Part shown: piece by piece, positions 29,821 to 38,905 of the stretch
How the letters are laid out: each line of letters starts with the position of its first letter
Position numbering within the stretch: the stretch's first letter is position 1
From: Herbiconiux sp.
GTDB taxonomy: Bacteria > Actinomycetota > Actinomycetes > Actinomycetales > Microbacteriaceae
Length of the DNA: 64,000 bases
Direction of reading: 5' to 3'
Assembly (NCBI RefSeq): GCF_023264895.1
Contig: NZ_JAHFUY010000023.1
Coordinates: 1 to 64,000, forward strand
The notes under the pieces: model-generated
What the model was told of the DNA's origin: nothing
What the model saw: only the letters and a program-made list of their open reading frames with translations
Databases searched by the model: none
Made by a program: the position numbers and the translations under genes

Positions 29821-30753
29821 ATGACCGTCACCCCCGACGCACCCGTCCCCACGCCCGCCCCCTCTCCTGCACTGCTGAAGGTGCTGCACGGCGCCGTCGA
29901 TCTGCACGTGCACTCCGGCCCCAGCCCGTTCCCGCGCCGGCTCAACCACGTCGAGGCCTCCTACGACGCCGCGCGGATCGGGCTCCGCGCCCTGCTGATC
30001 AAGTCGCACCACCACAACACCGTGATGGACCTGCTCGCGATGCAGGACCAGCTGAAGGATGCGCCGACTCCCGTCTACGGGGGAGTGGCGCTCAACTCCG
30101 AGGTCGGTGGCATCAACCCCTCGGCCGTCGCCGTCGCCATCCAGATGGGCGGCCGTGCCGTCTGGGGGCCCACCGTCTCGGCCGGTCAGCACATCCGTGC
30201 GCACAGCCACGACGACGGCTTCCCCACCGCCGGCTCGAACCTCGAGGAGAAGGAGGAGTCGGTGTGGGCCGCCGACGGGACCATCTCGGCGGAGACCGTG
30301 AGGGTGACCCAGCTCGTGGCGGAGGCCGGCATCATGCTCTCGGGCGGCCACCTCGACGCCGAGTCGATGAAGGCGCTCTTCGCCACCGCGCAGGAGAACG
30401 GAGTGCGCCGGCTGCTGCTGCACCACCCCGACTTCATCGTGAACGCCTCGGAGGGCGACGTGGAGGCGATGCTCGGCTACGGCGCCTTCGTGGAGCACGA
30501 GATGTCGATGTACCACCCCGACGTGCCCGCTCCCGGATTCCCCATCTCGCAGCTGGTCGACTGGATCGAGAAGGTGGGCCCCGAGCGCACCGTGATCGAC
30601 TCCGACCTCGGCCAGAAGACCAACCCGCTGCCCGTCGACGGCTACATCTACGTCATCCAGCAGCTTCTCGACCACGGCGTGAAGGAGAAGGACGTCCGCC
30701 AGATGATCTGCCGCAACACCGCCTACCTGCTCGGCCTCGAGGAGACCAACTGA
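29821..30753 (+). CDS. DUF6282-type amidohydrolase-fold protein
   Basis: GAVDLHVHSGPSPFPRRLNHVEASYDAARIGLRALLIKSHHHNT: DxHxHxG metal motif and KSHHH. Confidence 0.75.
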   Translation: MTVTPDAPVPTPAPSPALLKVLHGAVDLHVHSGPSPFPRRLNHVEASYDAARIGLRALLIKSHHHNTVMDLLAMQDQLKDAPTPVYGGVALNSEVGGINPSAVAVAIQMGGRAVWGPTVSAGQHIRAHSHDDGFPTAGSNLEEKEESVWAADGTISAETVRVTQLVAEAGIMLSGGHLDAESMKALFATAQENGVRRLLLHHPDFIVNASEGDVEAMLGYGAFVEHEMSMYHPDVPAPGFPISQLVDWIEKVGPERTVIDSDLGQKTNPLPVDGYIYVIQQLLDHGVKEKDVRQMICRNTAYLLGLEETN

Positions 30754-31709
30754 TGCAGCGCGCCGAACAGGTCATCATCAGCACGGCCGTCACCGGATCG
30801 GTCAACGTGCCCTCGCAGAGCGAGCACCTCCCGCTGAGCGCCGATCAGGTCGTGCAGTCGGCGCTCGAGGCGGTGGAGGCGGGTTCGGCCGTCATCCACC
30901 TGCACGCCAGGCATCCCGACGGCCGGCCGGCGTGGGAGGCCGAGCTCTACGAGCAGATCGTGCCGCGCATCCTCGAGCAGACCGACGTGGTGATCAACAT
31001 CACCACGGGCGGATCGTCGGCCATGACGATGGAGCAGCGTCTCGCCGGCGCCCTGCGGTTCGCGCCGGAGCTCGCCTCGCTCAACATGGGCTCGATGAAC
31101 TTCGTCTACTCCGGCATCGCCGACAAGGTCACGGAGTGGAAGCACGGCTGGGAGGAGCAGTACGTGCGGAACACCTACTCCCATCCGTTCATCAACTCGT
31201 TCGACCGCATCGAGCACACCCTCCGCGAGCTCGGCGAGGGCCTCGGCACCCGCTTCGAGTTCGAGTGCTACGACATCGGGCACCTCTACACGCTCGCCTA
31301 CTTCGTGGAGCGGGGCCTCGTGAAGCCGCCCTTCCTCATCCAGGGCGTCTTCGGCATCCTCGGCGGCATCGGGGCGCACCACGAGAACCTCACCCACATG
31401 GTGGCGATCGCCGACAAGCTCTTCGGCGACGACTACTACTTCTCGGCCTTCGCCGCCGGCCGCGGCCAGATGCAGTTCGGCACGCACAGCGCGTGGCTCG
31501 GCGGCCACGTGCGGGTGGGGCTCGAGGACAGCCTGTGGATCGGCAAGGGCGAGCTCGCCACGAGCAACGCGCAGCAGGTGCGCAAGATCAGGGCCGTCGT
31601 GGAGGATCTCGGTCGCCCCATCGCCACCCCCGCCGACGCCCGGCGCATGCTCGCCCTCAAGGGCTCCGGCGGGGTCACACTCCAGAAGGCAGGAAGCGCG
31701 ACGACATGA
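30753..31709 (+). CDS. BKACE-family beta-keto acid cleavage enzyme (3-keto-5-aminohexanoate cleavage protein-like)
   Basis: VIISTAVTGS...AVIHLHARHPDGRPAW...VINITTGG...LASLNMGSMNF...FECYDIGHLYTLAYF. Confidence 0.9.
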   Translation: MQRAEQVIISTAVTGSVNVPSQSEHLPLSADQVVQSALEAVEAGSAVIHLHARHPDGRPAWEAELYEQIVPRILEQTDVVINITTGGSSAMTMEQRLAGALRFAPELASLNMGSMNFVYSGIADKVTEWKHGWEEQYVRNTYSHPFINSFDRIEHTLRELGEGLGTRFEFECYDIGHLYTLAYFVERGLVKPPFLIQGVFGILGGIGAHHENLTHMVAIADKLFGDDYYFSAFAAGRGQMQFGTHSAWLGGHVRVGLEDSLWIGKGELATSNAQQVRKIRAVVEDLGRPIATPADARRMLALKGSGGVTLQKAGSATT

Positions 31710-32638
31710 CCATGTACGCCAAGGACGACATCCGATCGACGCTCGCCGCGGCACCGCAGGCGCCCCCCAGGGACGTCGACCCCTCGACCCCCGTGAAGCC
31801 CTCGCAGTGGCTCGCGTTCCACGACCTCGCGCCCAGCGAGGTAAGCGCCTCGGGTGGCCGCACCTGGATCGCCCGCGCCGCCAACCTCGTCGTCGTGTAC
31901 TCCGAGGCGCGGGCCGGCGACGTCCTCACCCGCACCGGGCAGCCCGACGAGTACGCGGTGCTGCTCTACTCGGAGAGCGCGCCCCTCCGCATCACCGCCG
32001 AGGGCGCCACGGCCGGCAGTGGCACAGCCGAGGTGGCCGAGGAGGCCTTCGTGGTGGTGCCGCCGGGCGACAGCTCCGTCGAGGTGCTGGCCGACGGCCC
32101 CGTCATCCGGCTGTTCTCCACCCTCGACGAGGAGCTCGCGGCCTCGGCGCTGAACGCCGCGGCCTACGACGAGCCCGACCTCCGCGCCGCGCCGCTCGAG
32201 CCCTGGCCCGACCCCGTCGGGGGTTTCGCACTGCGGGTCTACCGCCTCGCCGACACCCCGATCGCCGAGGGCCGCTTCGGCCGCATCTTCCGCACCACGA
32301 ACCTCATGGTCAACTTCCTGGCCGAGGAGCCGGCGCCGCGCGACGAGCACCGGCTGTCGCCGCACTTCCACGACGACTTCGAGCAGATCTCGTTCGGGGT
32401 GAAGGGCACGTTCGTGCACCACATCCGCTACCCCTGGGGCCCGGATTCCGCCGCGTGGCGGGAGGACGAGCACCGCGAGATCGGCACGCCGTCGATCTGC
32501 ATCATCCCGCCGCCCACGGTGCACACCACCCAGGGGGTCGGCGTGCACCAGCAGCTGCTCGACATCTTCTCGCCCCCGCGTGCGGACTTCTCGGCCTCGG
32601 GCTGGGTGCTGAACGCCGACGACTACCCGGCGCCGTGA
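31706..32638 (+). CDS. Bicupin-like protein
   Basis: RLSPHFHDDFEQISFGVKGTFVHHIRYPWG...HREIGTPSICIIPPPTVHTTQGVG. Confidence 0.65.
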   Translation: MTMYAKDDIRSTLAAAPQAPPRDVDPSTPVKPSQWLAFHDLAPSEVSASGGRTWIARAANLVVVYSEARAGDVLTRTGQPDEYAVLLYSESAPLRITAEGATAGSGTAEVAEEAFVVVPPGDSSVEVLADGPVIRLFSTLDEELAASALNAAAYDEPDLRAAPLEPWPDPVGGFALRVYRLADTPIAEGRFGRIFRTTNLMVNFLAEEPAPRDEHRLSPHFHDDFEQISFGVKGTFVHHIRYPWGPDSAAWREDEHREIGTPSICIIPPPTVHTTQGVGVHQQLLDIFSPPRADFSASGWVLNADDYPAP

Positions 32639-33441
32639 TGGCGACGCGAACGAGCCTGTTCAAGGCCGCACTCGACCGGCCGGGAGGCCCGGCGCTCGGC
32701 ACCTGGGTGAAGCTGCCCGCCCTCGAGAGCGTCGAGCTGATGGCGCTCGCCGGCTTCGACTTCGTGGTGATCGACCTTGAGCACTCGGCGCTGAGCATCG
32801 AGTCGGCCGCGCAGCAGATCGGGGTCGCACTGCTGGCGGGCGTCTCGCCCATCGTGCGCATCCCGGCGCTCGACGGCGGGGTCGTGCAGCGCGTGCTCGA
32901 CGCCGGGGCGGAGGGCATCATGCTGCCGCACGTCGACACCGTCGCCCAGGCACGGGCCGCCGCGGCGGCCGTGCGCTTCCCCCCTCGCGGAACGCGCGGT
33001 GTGGGGAGCACGAGCCGAGCGGGGGCCTGGGGTGCACTGCCGCGCGAGGAGTACCTGCGCTTCGGCCAGGAGGAGGTGGTGCTCATCGCGCAGATCGAGA
33101 GCGCCACGGCCGCGCGCTCGGCCGGGGAGATCGCCGCGGTCGAGGGCGTCGACGCCCTGCTCATCGGGGCAGCCGACCTCTCGACGAGCGAGGGGCGGTC
33201 GGAGTCCGACCCCGAGATCGTCGCCCTCATCGCCGCCGCCGTGCGCGACAGCCTGGCCGCAGGGGTCCCCATCGGCAACGCCGGGGGAGCCACCGCCGCA
33301 GCCGCGCGGGCCTCGGCGGAGGCCGGATACCGTTTCACCTTGATGAGCAACGACGCGAGTCTGCTCGGAGCCGCCGCAGCCGCCGCGGTCTCCGCGGGTC
33401 GCACCGTGCACGACGACGAACCACGGAAGGACACGCCATGA
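32638..33441 (+). CDS. HpcH/HpaI-family aldolase
   Basis: LGTWVKLPALESVELMALAGFDFVVIDLEHSALS...GAEGIMLPHVDTVAQARAAAAAVRFPPRGTRGVG. Confidence 0.92.
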   Translation: MATRTSLFKAALDRPGGPALGTWVKLPALESVELMALAGFDFVVIDLEHSALSIESAAQQIGVALLAGVSPIVRIPALDGGVVQRVLDAGAEGIMLPHVDTVAQARAAAAAVRFPPRGTRGVGSTSRAGAWGALPREEYLRFGQEEVVLIAQIESATAARSAGEIAAVEGVDALLIGAADLSTSEGRSESDPEIVALIAAAVRDSLAAGVPIGNAGGATAAAARASAEAGYRFTLMSNDASLLGAAAAAAVSAGRTVHDDEPRKDTP

Positions 33442-34208
33442 CAGGCACACCGCACGAGGGAATGCTCCACGGCAAGGTCGTTCTCGTGATGGGCGCGAGC
33501 GCCGGGATCGGCGCCGACGCCGCCCGGGTCTTCGCCGGGCACGGCGCATCCGTCATGCTCGTGGCGCGCACGGAGGGGCCGCTCCGAGCGGTGGCGGATG
33601 CGCTCACCGAGGAGGGCTTCTCCGCCCACCACGCCGTGGGCGACATCAGCCGGGGAGCCGATGTGGCGCGGATCGTGGACTCCACGATCGAGCGCTTCGG
33701 CCGCCTCGACGGCGCCTTCAACAACGCGGGCCTCACCCAGGGCGGCCGCCTCGACGAGGTGTCGGAGGAGGACTTCGACCGCATCCTCTCGGTCAACGTG
33801 AAGGGCGTGTGGCTGTGCCTGCGCGAAGAGCTCCGCGTGATGCGCGCGGCCGGCTCCGGGTCGATCGTGAACGTCAGCAGCATCGGCGGGCTCCGCGGCA
33901 GCTCGGGCATGGGCGCCTATCAGGCCACCAAGCACGCGGTCATCGGGCTCACCCGCACGGCGGCGCACGACAACGGGCCGGCCGGCATCCGGGTGAACGT
34001 CATCGCCCCCGGGCCCACCGAGACCCCCATGCTGGAGCAGACCCGCCGGGCGATCCCGGGCGGGGTGGAGGCGCGGATCGCGGCGACCCCGCTCCGCAAG
34101 GTGGGCACGGGCACCGAGGTGGGGGAGGCGGCCGCCTGGCTGCTGAGCGACCTCGCGAGCCACATCAGCGGCGTCGTGCTGCCCGTCGACGGAGGCTTCA
34201 GTGCCTAG
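33438..34208 (+). CDS. SDR-family oxidoreductase
   Basis: VLVMGASAGIGADAARVFA Rossmann motif; YQATKHAV catalytic YxxxK. Confidence 0.95.
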   Translation: MTGTPHEGMLHGKVVLVMGASAGIGADAARVFAGHGASVMLVARTEGPLRAVADALTEEGFSAHHAVGDISRGADVARIVDSTIERFGRLDGAFNNAGLTQGGRLDEVSEEDFDRILSVNVKGVWLCLREELRVMRAAGSGSIVNVSSIGGLRGSSGMGAYQATKHAVIGLTRTAAHDNGPAGIRVNVIAPGPTETPMLEQTRRAIPGGVEARIAATPLRKVGTGTEVGEAAAWLLSDLASHISGVVLPVDGGFSA

Positions 34209-35496
34209 GGCGGGCCGGGCACCCGCCTCCACCGTGCTCCGTGACGGTCGTGCAGCGGCCGCGGCAGGCACCGGAACGCTGCGCCTGCCGACGCGCATCC
34301 ATGTGGGCTACGGCGTGCGATCGCAGATCCCGCCGCTGCTCGCCGAGCACGGTTCGAGGGTCTTCGCCGTCGTCGATCCGTTCCTCGCCGGCTCGCCGCA
34401 CTTCACAGCACTCGTCGACGCCGTGCGGGCACAGGGCGCCGAGGTCGAGATCCACACCGACGTGCTGCCCGAGCTCCCCGTGGGCTCGCTCACCGCGAGC
34501 GGCGACGCGGCGCGGGCGTTCGGGCCCGACGTCGTGCTCGCCTACGGCGGGGGCAGCTCGCTCGACGCCGCCAAGCTCATCGCGCTGCTCGTGACGCACG
34601 GGGGAGCGCTCGCCGACTACTACGGCGAGAACAACGTGCCGGGGCCCGTGCTCCCCATCGTGGCCGTGCCCACCACGGCCGGAACCGGATCGGAGGTCAC
34701 GCCCGTGGCCGTGATCTCGGATCCGGATCAGGAGATGAAGATCGGCATCTCGAGCCCGCACCTGGTGCCGGTGGCCGCGGTGGTCGATCCGGAGCTCACG
34801 CTCGGAGCGCCGCCCGCGGTCACCGCCTACGCCGGCATCGACGCGCTCGTGCACGCCCTCGAGTCGTTCACCGCGACCGAGCTGCCGCTCGAGTGGGGTG
34901 GCAGGCTGCCCGTGTTCACGGGGCAGAACCTCTTCGCCGACCAGCTCGCCCTCGAGGCCGTGCGGCGCATCGCGCCCTCGCTCGCGCGGGCCGTGGCCGA
35001 TGGCTCGGACCGGGAGGCCCGCGCCGAGGTGGCCTACGGGAGCCTCCTCGCCGGCATGTCGTTCGGCCCCACCGGCACGCACCTCTCGCACGCGCTGCAG
35101 TACCCCATCGGCGCCATCACCAAGACGCCGCACGGGCTCGGCACGGGGCTCATGATCCCGTACGTGCTGCAGGCCTGCGTGCCCGTCATCCCCGAGCGGC
35201 TCGCCCGCATCGGGGAGGCGCTCGGCGGGGTCGAGGCGGATCCGTGGGTCGCGGCTCAGGATGCCGTGGACCGGGTGGCCGTGCTCTGCCGGGCCATCGG
35301 CATCCCGCAGAGCCTCGCCGAGATCGGTGTCGAGCACGATCAGCTCGAGCGCATCGCCGACCTCGCCCTGCGCGCCCGCAGACTCGTCGACATCTCGCCG
35401 CTCGGCTCCGACCGGCAGACCCTCCTCACCATCCTCGAGGCCGCCCACGCGGGCGACCGCACGCTCATCGCGGCCACCGGCCGCAGCGGCCGCTGA
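34201..35496 (+). CDS. Iron-containing alcohol dehydrogenase
   Basis: LAYGGGSSLDAAKLIA, PTTAGTGSEVTPVAV, GTHLSHALQYPIGA...THGLG-type metal motif. Confidence 0.92.
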   Translation: MPRAGRAPASTVLRDGRAAAAAGTGTLRLPTRIHVGYGVRSQIPPLLAEHGSRVFAVVDPFLAGSPHFTALVDAVRAQGAEVEIHTDVLPELPVGSLTASGDAARAFGPDVVLAYGGGSSLDAAKLIALLVTHGGALADYYGENNVPGPVLPIVAVPTTAGTGSEVTPVAVISDPDQEMKIGISSPHLVPVAAVVDPELTLGAPPAVTAYAGIDALVHALESFTATELPLEWGGRLPVFTGQNLFADQLALEAVRRIAPSLARAVADGSDREARAEVAYGSLLAGMSFGPTGTHLSHALQYPIGAITKTPHGLGTGLMIPYVLQACVPVIPERLARIGEALGGVEADPWVAAQDAVDRVAVLCRAIGIPQSLAEIGVEHDQLERIADLALRARRLVDISPLGSDRQTLLTILEAAHAGDRTLIAATGRSGR

Positions 35497-35519
35497 CCGC
35501 GGCCGGGAAGGACCCCCGC

Positions 35520-36968
35520 ATGACCACCGCCACCACCACCCTCCCGTTCCGGGCGGAGCTCTTCCTCGACGGCGCCTGGCGACCGGGCGCCGACGGGCGC
35601 ACGTTCCCCGTGATCGATCCCTCCGACGGCTCCACCATCGCCGACTTCGCGATCGCGAGCCGCGAGGACTGCCTGCACGCCGTGGAGTCGGCCGCCGCCG
35701 CCCAGGAGAGCTGGGCGGCCACGTCGCCCCGGCACCGCAGCGAACTGCTGCGTGCGGCCTACGAGGTGCTCACCGACGAGGTCGAGCTGTTCGCCGAGAT
35801 CATGATCCGGGAGAACGGCAAGTCGTACGCCGACGCGATCGGGGAGGCGAACTACGCCAAGGAGTTCTTCCGCTGGTTCGCCGAGGAGGCCGTCCGCATC
35901 CCGGGCGAGTACCGGCTCTCCCCGGGCGGCGACAAGCGGATCGTGGTCGACCGGCAGCCCATCGGGGTGTCGCTGCTCATCACGCCCTGGAACTTCCCGG
36001 CCGCGATGGCCACCCGCAAGCTCGCGCCGGCGCTCGCCGCGGGCTGCACCGTCATCCTGAAGCCGGCCAGGGAGACCCCACTCACCGCCGCGTACGTGGT
36101 CGACGTGCTGCACCGCGTCGGCTTCCCGAGCGGCGTCGTGGGCCTCGTGACCCCCGTGCCGACCGGGCCGATCGTGGCCGAGATGCTCGCGCATCCGGCT
36201 GTGCGGAAGCTCTCGTTCACGGGATCGACCGAGGTCGGCCGGGAGCTGCTGCACGCCTCCGCCGACACCGTGGTGAGCACCTCGATGGAGCTGGGCGGAA
36301 ACGCGCCGGTCATCGTGCTGCCGGGCGCCGACCTCGAGCTGACGGTGCGCGAGTCGCTGCTCGCGAAGATGCGGAACGGCGGATCGGCGTGCACGGCCGC
36401 CAACCGCTTCTACGTGCACTCGTCGGTGCACGACGCCTTCGTGGCGCGCATGGCGGAGGAGCTCGCGGCGGTGCGCGTGGGCCCCGGGCTCGATCGCTCG
36501 AACCAGCTGGGGGCCCTCGTGTCGGTGAGGGAGCGTGACAAGGTCGCCGCCCTCGTGCAGTCGGCGGTGGCCGAGGGGGCTGTCGTCGTGACGGGCGGTG
36601 AGAGCTCGGCGGAGGGCGCCTTCTACGACGCGACGCTCCTCACGAACGTACGGCACGGATCCGCCGTCAACGCCACCGAGATCTTCGGGCCGGTGACGGC
36701 CGTGGTGGTCTACGACGACGTCGACGAGGCCATCCGCATGGCCAACGACACCGTGTTCGGGCTGATGGCGTACGTCTTCGGCGAGGAGCGCGCGGCGATC
36801 GCGGTGGCGGGCCGGCTCGAAGCGGGGATGATCGCGATCAACCGCGGGGTCGTGAGCGATCCGGCGGCACCTTTCGGCGGTGTCAAGCAGAGTGGTCTCG
36901 GCCGCGAGGGCTCGAGCGACGGCATCCTCGAGTTCCTCGAGGAGAAGTACATCGCCCTGACCGCCTGA
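35520..36968 (+). CDS. Aldehyde dehydrogenase (succinate-semialdehyde dehydrogenase-like)
   Basis: LLITPWNFPAAMATRKLAPALAAGCTVILKPA, FTGSTEVGREL, ELGGNAPVIVL, NGGSACTAANRFYV. Confidence 0.95.
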   Translation: MTTATTTLPFRAELFLDGAWRPGADGRTFPVIDPSDGSTIADFAIASREDCLHAVESAAAAQESWAATSPRHRSELLRAAYEVLTDEVELFAEIMIRENGKSYADAIGEANYAKEFFRWFAEEAVRIPGEYRLSPGGDKRIVVDRQPIGVSLLITPWNFPAAMATRKLAPALAAGCTVILKPARETPLTAAYVVDVLHRVGFPSGVVGLVTPVPTGPIVAEMLAHPAVRKLSFTGSTEVGRELLHASADTVVSTSMELGGNAPVIVLPGADLELTVRESLLAKMRNGGSACTAANRFYVHSSVHDAFVARMAEELAAVRVGPGLDRSNQLGALVSVRERDKVAALVQSAVAEGAVVVTGGESSAEGAFYDATLLTNVRHGSAVNATEIFGPVTAVVVYDDVDEAIRMANDTVFGLMAYVFGEERAAIAVAGRLEAGMIAINRGVVSDPAAPFGGVKQSGLGREGSSDGILEFLEEKYIALTA

Positions 36969-36998
36969 GGGCCTGACCGCTCGTGTCCTGGGCGGGCC

Positions 36999-37439
36999 CT
37001 ACGGGGCCGACTGGAACCAGCGGATGAGGGCCCGCACCGCCGGGGTCGTGGAACTCACGTCGTCGGTGTCGTCGGCGAGGTCGTCGAAGGTCTTGCGGTA
37101 ACCGGGGATCGACGCCTCCTCGGCGACGGCGACGGGCTGGAACCCCATCGTCCACTCCGGGAACTGGCGGGAGTCGACGATCTCGTCGATGAGCACCCGC
37201 ACGTCGCGGTGGCCCGTGTCGTCGGCGATCCGCTCCATCAGGTCGTGCACCGGGCGGAAGGGGCCCTCGAGGAGCTGCAGGAACCGTCCGTCGCGGTAGA
37301 GGAGCATGCCGGTGACCCCGTTGCCGGCGTTGTTGCGGCGGCTCACGGTGAGCAGGGCGGCGAGATCGGCGTCGCTGAACGGCGAGGTGGCGGTGCTGGA
37401 GTACACGACGGAGATCACGGGGTAACGCTGCGGGTCCAT
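36999..37439 (-). CDS. BLUF-domain blue-light photoreceptor (short, single-domain)
   Basis: ISVVYSSTATSPFSDADLAALLTVSRRNNAGNGVTGMLLYRDGRFLQLLEGPFRPV...FPEWTMGF: flavin-site Tyr, Asn, Gln and W/M of BLUF. Confidence 0.88.
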   Translation of the reverse strand: MDPQRYPVISVVYSSTATSPFSDADLAALLTVSRRNNAGNGVTGMLLYRDGRFLQLLEGPFRPVHDLMERIADDTGHRDVRVLIDEIVDSRQFPEWTMGFQPVAVAEEASIPGYRKTFDDLADDTDDVSSTTPAVRALIRWFQSAP

Positions 37440-37489
37440 GAGTCGACCCTAGGCGGGCGGTGGCCATTCGGCCGCGGTAAACTCGACGA

Positions 37490-37513
37490 GGCGCGTCGGG
37501 AAGTCTGGTCGAC
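37490..37513 (+). ncRNA. Candidate structured leader RNA motif, copy 1 (nhaA 5' leader)
   Basis: GGCGCGTCGGGAAGTCTGGTCGAC; GTCG/CGAC stem around GGAAGTCTGGT loop; 22/24 identical to copy 2 with a compensatory pair change. Confidence 0.65.
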
Positions 37514-37540
37514 ATCCGTTCTGTCGACCCGAGGAGCTCC

Positions 37541-38893
37541 TTGAACAACTCCACCACGCCCGCCCGCTTCCCGTCCTGGCCCGGCTACCGGGAATCCCGC
37601 CGCATCACGGCGCTCCTCCGCAAGGAGGCCGTGGGCGGCATCCTTCTCGTGGTGGCCGCCGCCATCGCCATCATCTGGGCCAACTCACCTGCGGCTGAAG
37701 CGTACTTCGCGCTCCGCGACTTCCGGATCGGGTACGAGCCGTGGCACCTGAACCTCTCGCTGGGTGCGTGGGCCGCCGATGGCCTGCTCGCCGTGTTCTT
37801 CTTCCTGGTCGGCCTCGAGCTCAAGCGCGAGATCGTGTCAGGGGGCCTCCGCCGATTCCAGACCGCGATCGTGCCCGTCACAGCCGCCTTCGGTGGCGTC
37901 CTGGTGCCCGCGCTGATCTACACGGCCGTCGTGTGGGCCGAACCGAGCCTCCGGCCAGGGTGGGCGATCCCCACCGCCACCGACATCGCGTTCGCGGTGG
38001 CCGTGCTCGCGATCGTCGGCTCCCACCTGCCGAGTCCGCTGCGGATCTTCCTCCTCACCCTCGCCGTCGTCGACGACCTCATCGCGATCCTCATCATCGC
38101 CGTCTTCTACACGTCGGCGATCGAGGTCGTGCCCCTGATCATCTCGGCGGCGATCATCGCGGTGTACGGGTTCATCGCCCAGCGCTACCGGAGCCTGTTC
38201 CACGACAATGCGCTGGCCGCGTGGCTCATCCTGCTGCCGATCGGTTTCGCCGCGTGGGCGTTCCTGCACGCCTCGGGCGTGCACGCCACCATCGCCGGTG
38301 TGGCGCTGGCCTTCACCATCCCCGTGCGGCCACCTCGTCGTCCGACCGGATCCGGCGCAGAGGAGCACGACCTCGCCGAGCAGTTCGAGCACCGGTTCCG
38401 GCCGCTCTCCGCCGGGTTCGCCGTCCCGGTGTTCGCGTTCTTCGCCGCCGGCGTCGCGGTCGGCGGCCTCGAGGGGATCACCCGTGCTCTCACCGATCCC
38501 GTCACCATCGGCATCTTCGTGGGGCTCGTGGTCGGAAAGCCGATCGGCATCGTGGTCTCGGTGCGGCTGCTGACCTGGCTCACGCGGGTGAAGCTCGACC
38601 CCCTGCTGAAGTGGATCGACCTCATCGGCGTGGGCCTGCTCGCCGGAATCGGCTTCACCGTCTCGCTGCTCATCGCCGAGCTCAGCTTCGGCGAGGACAG
38701 TCCGCACGGCGACGACGCCAAGATCGCCATCATGGCGGCCTCGCTCGCCGCGTCGCTGTTCGCCTCCGTCGTCCTGGTGGCCCGCAACCGGCACTACAAG
38801 CGGATCTCGGACGCGGAGGACATCGACGCCGACGGCGACGACGTGCCCGACATCTACCAGACCCCGGCGGACAGACCGCCGAAGAGCTCCTAG
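37541..38893 (+). CDS. nhaA: Na+/H+ antiporter NhaA
   Basis: TTG start; [77 protein letters not shown]. Confidence 0.96.
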   Translation: MNNSTTPARFPSWPGYRESRRITALLRKEAVGGILLVVAAAIAIIWANSPAAEAYFALRDFRIGYEPWHLNLSLGAWAADGLLAVFFFLVGLELKREIVSGGLRRFQTAIVPVTAAFGGVLVPALIYTAVVWAEPSLRPGWAIPTATDIAFAVAVLAIVGSHLPSPLRIFLLTLAVVDDLIAILIIAVFYTSAIEVVPLIISAAIIAVYGFIAQRYRSLFHDNALAAWLILLPIGFAAWAFLHASGVHATIAGVALAFTIPVRPPRRPTGSGAEEHDLAEQFEHRFRPLSAGFAVPVFAFFAAGVAVGGLEGITRALTDPVTIGIFVGLVVGKPIGIVVSVRLLTWLTRVKLDPLLKWIDLIGVGLLAGIGFTVSLLIAELSFGEDSPHGDDAKIAIMAASLAASLFASVVLVARNRHYKRISDAEDIDADGDDVPDIYQTPADRPPKSS

Positions 38894-38905
38894 GGGCCGG
38901 CCGGG

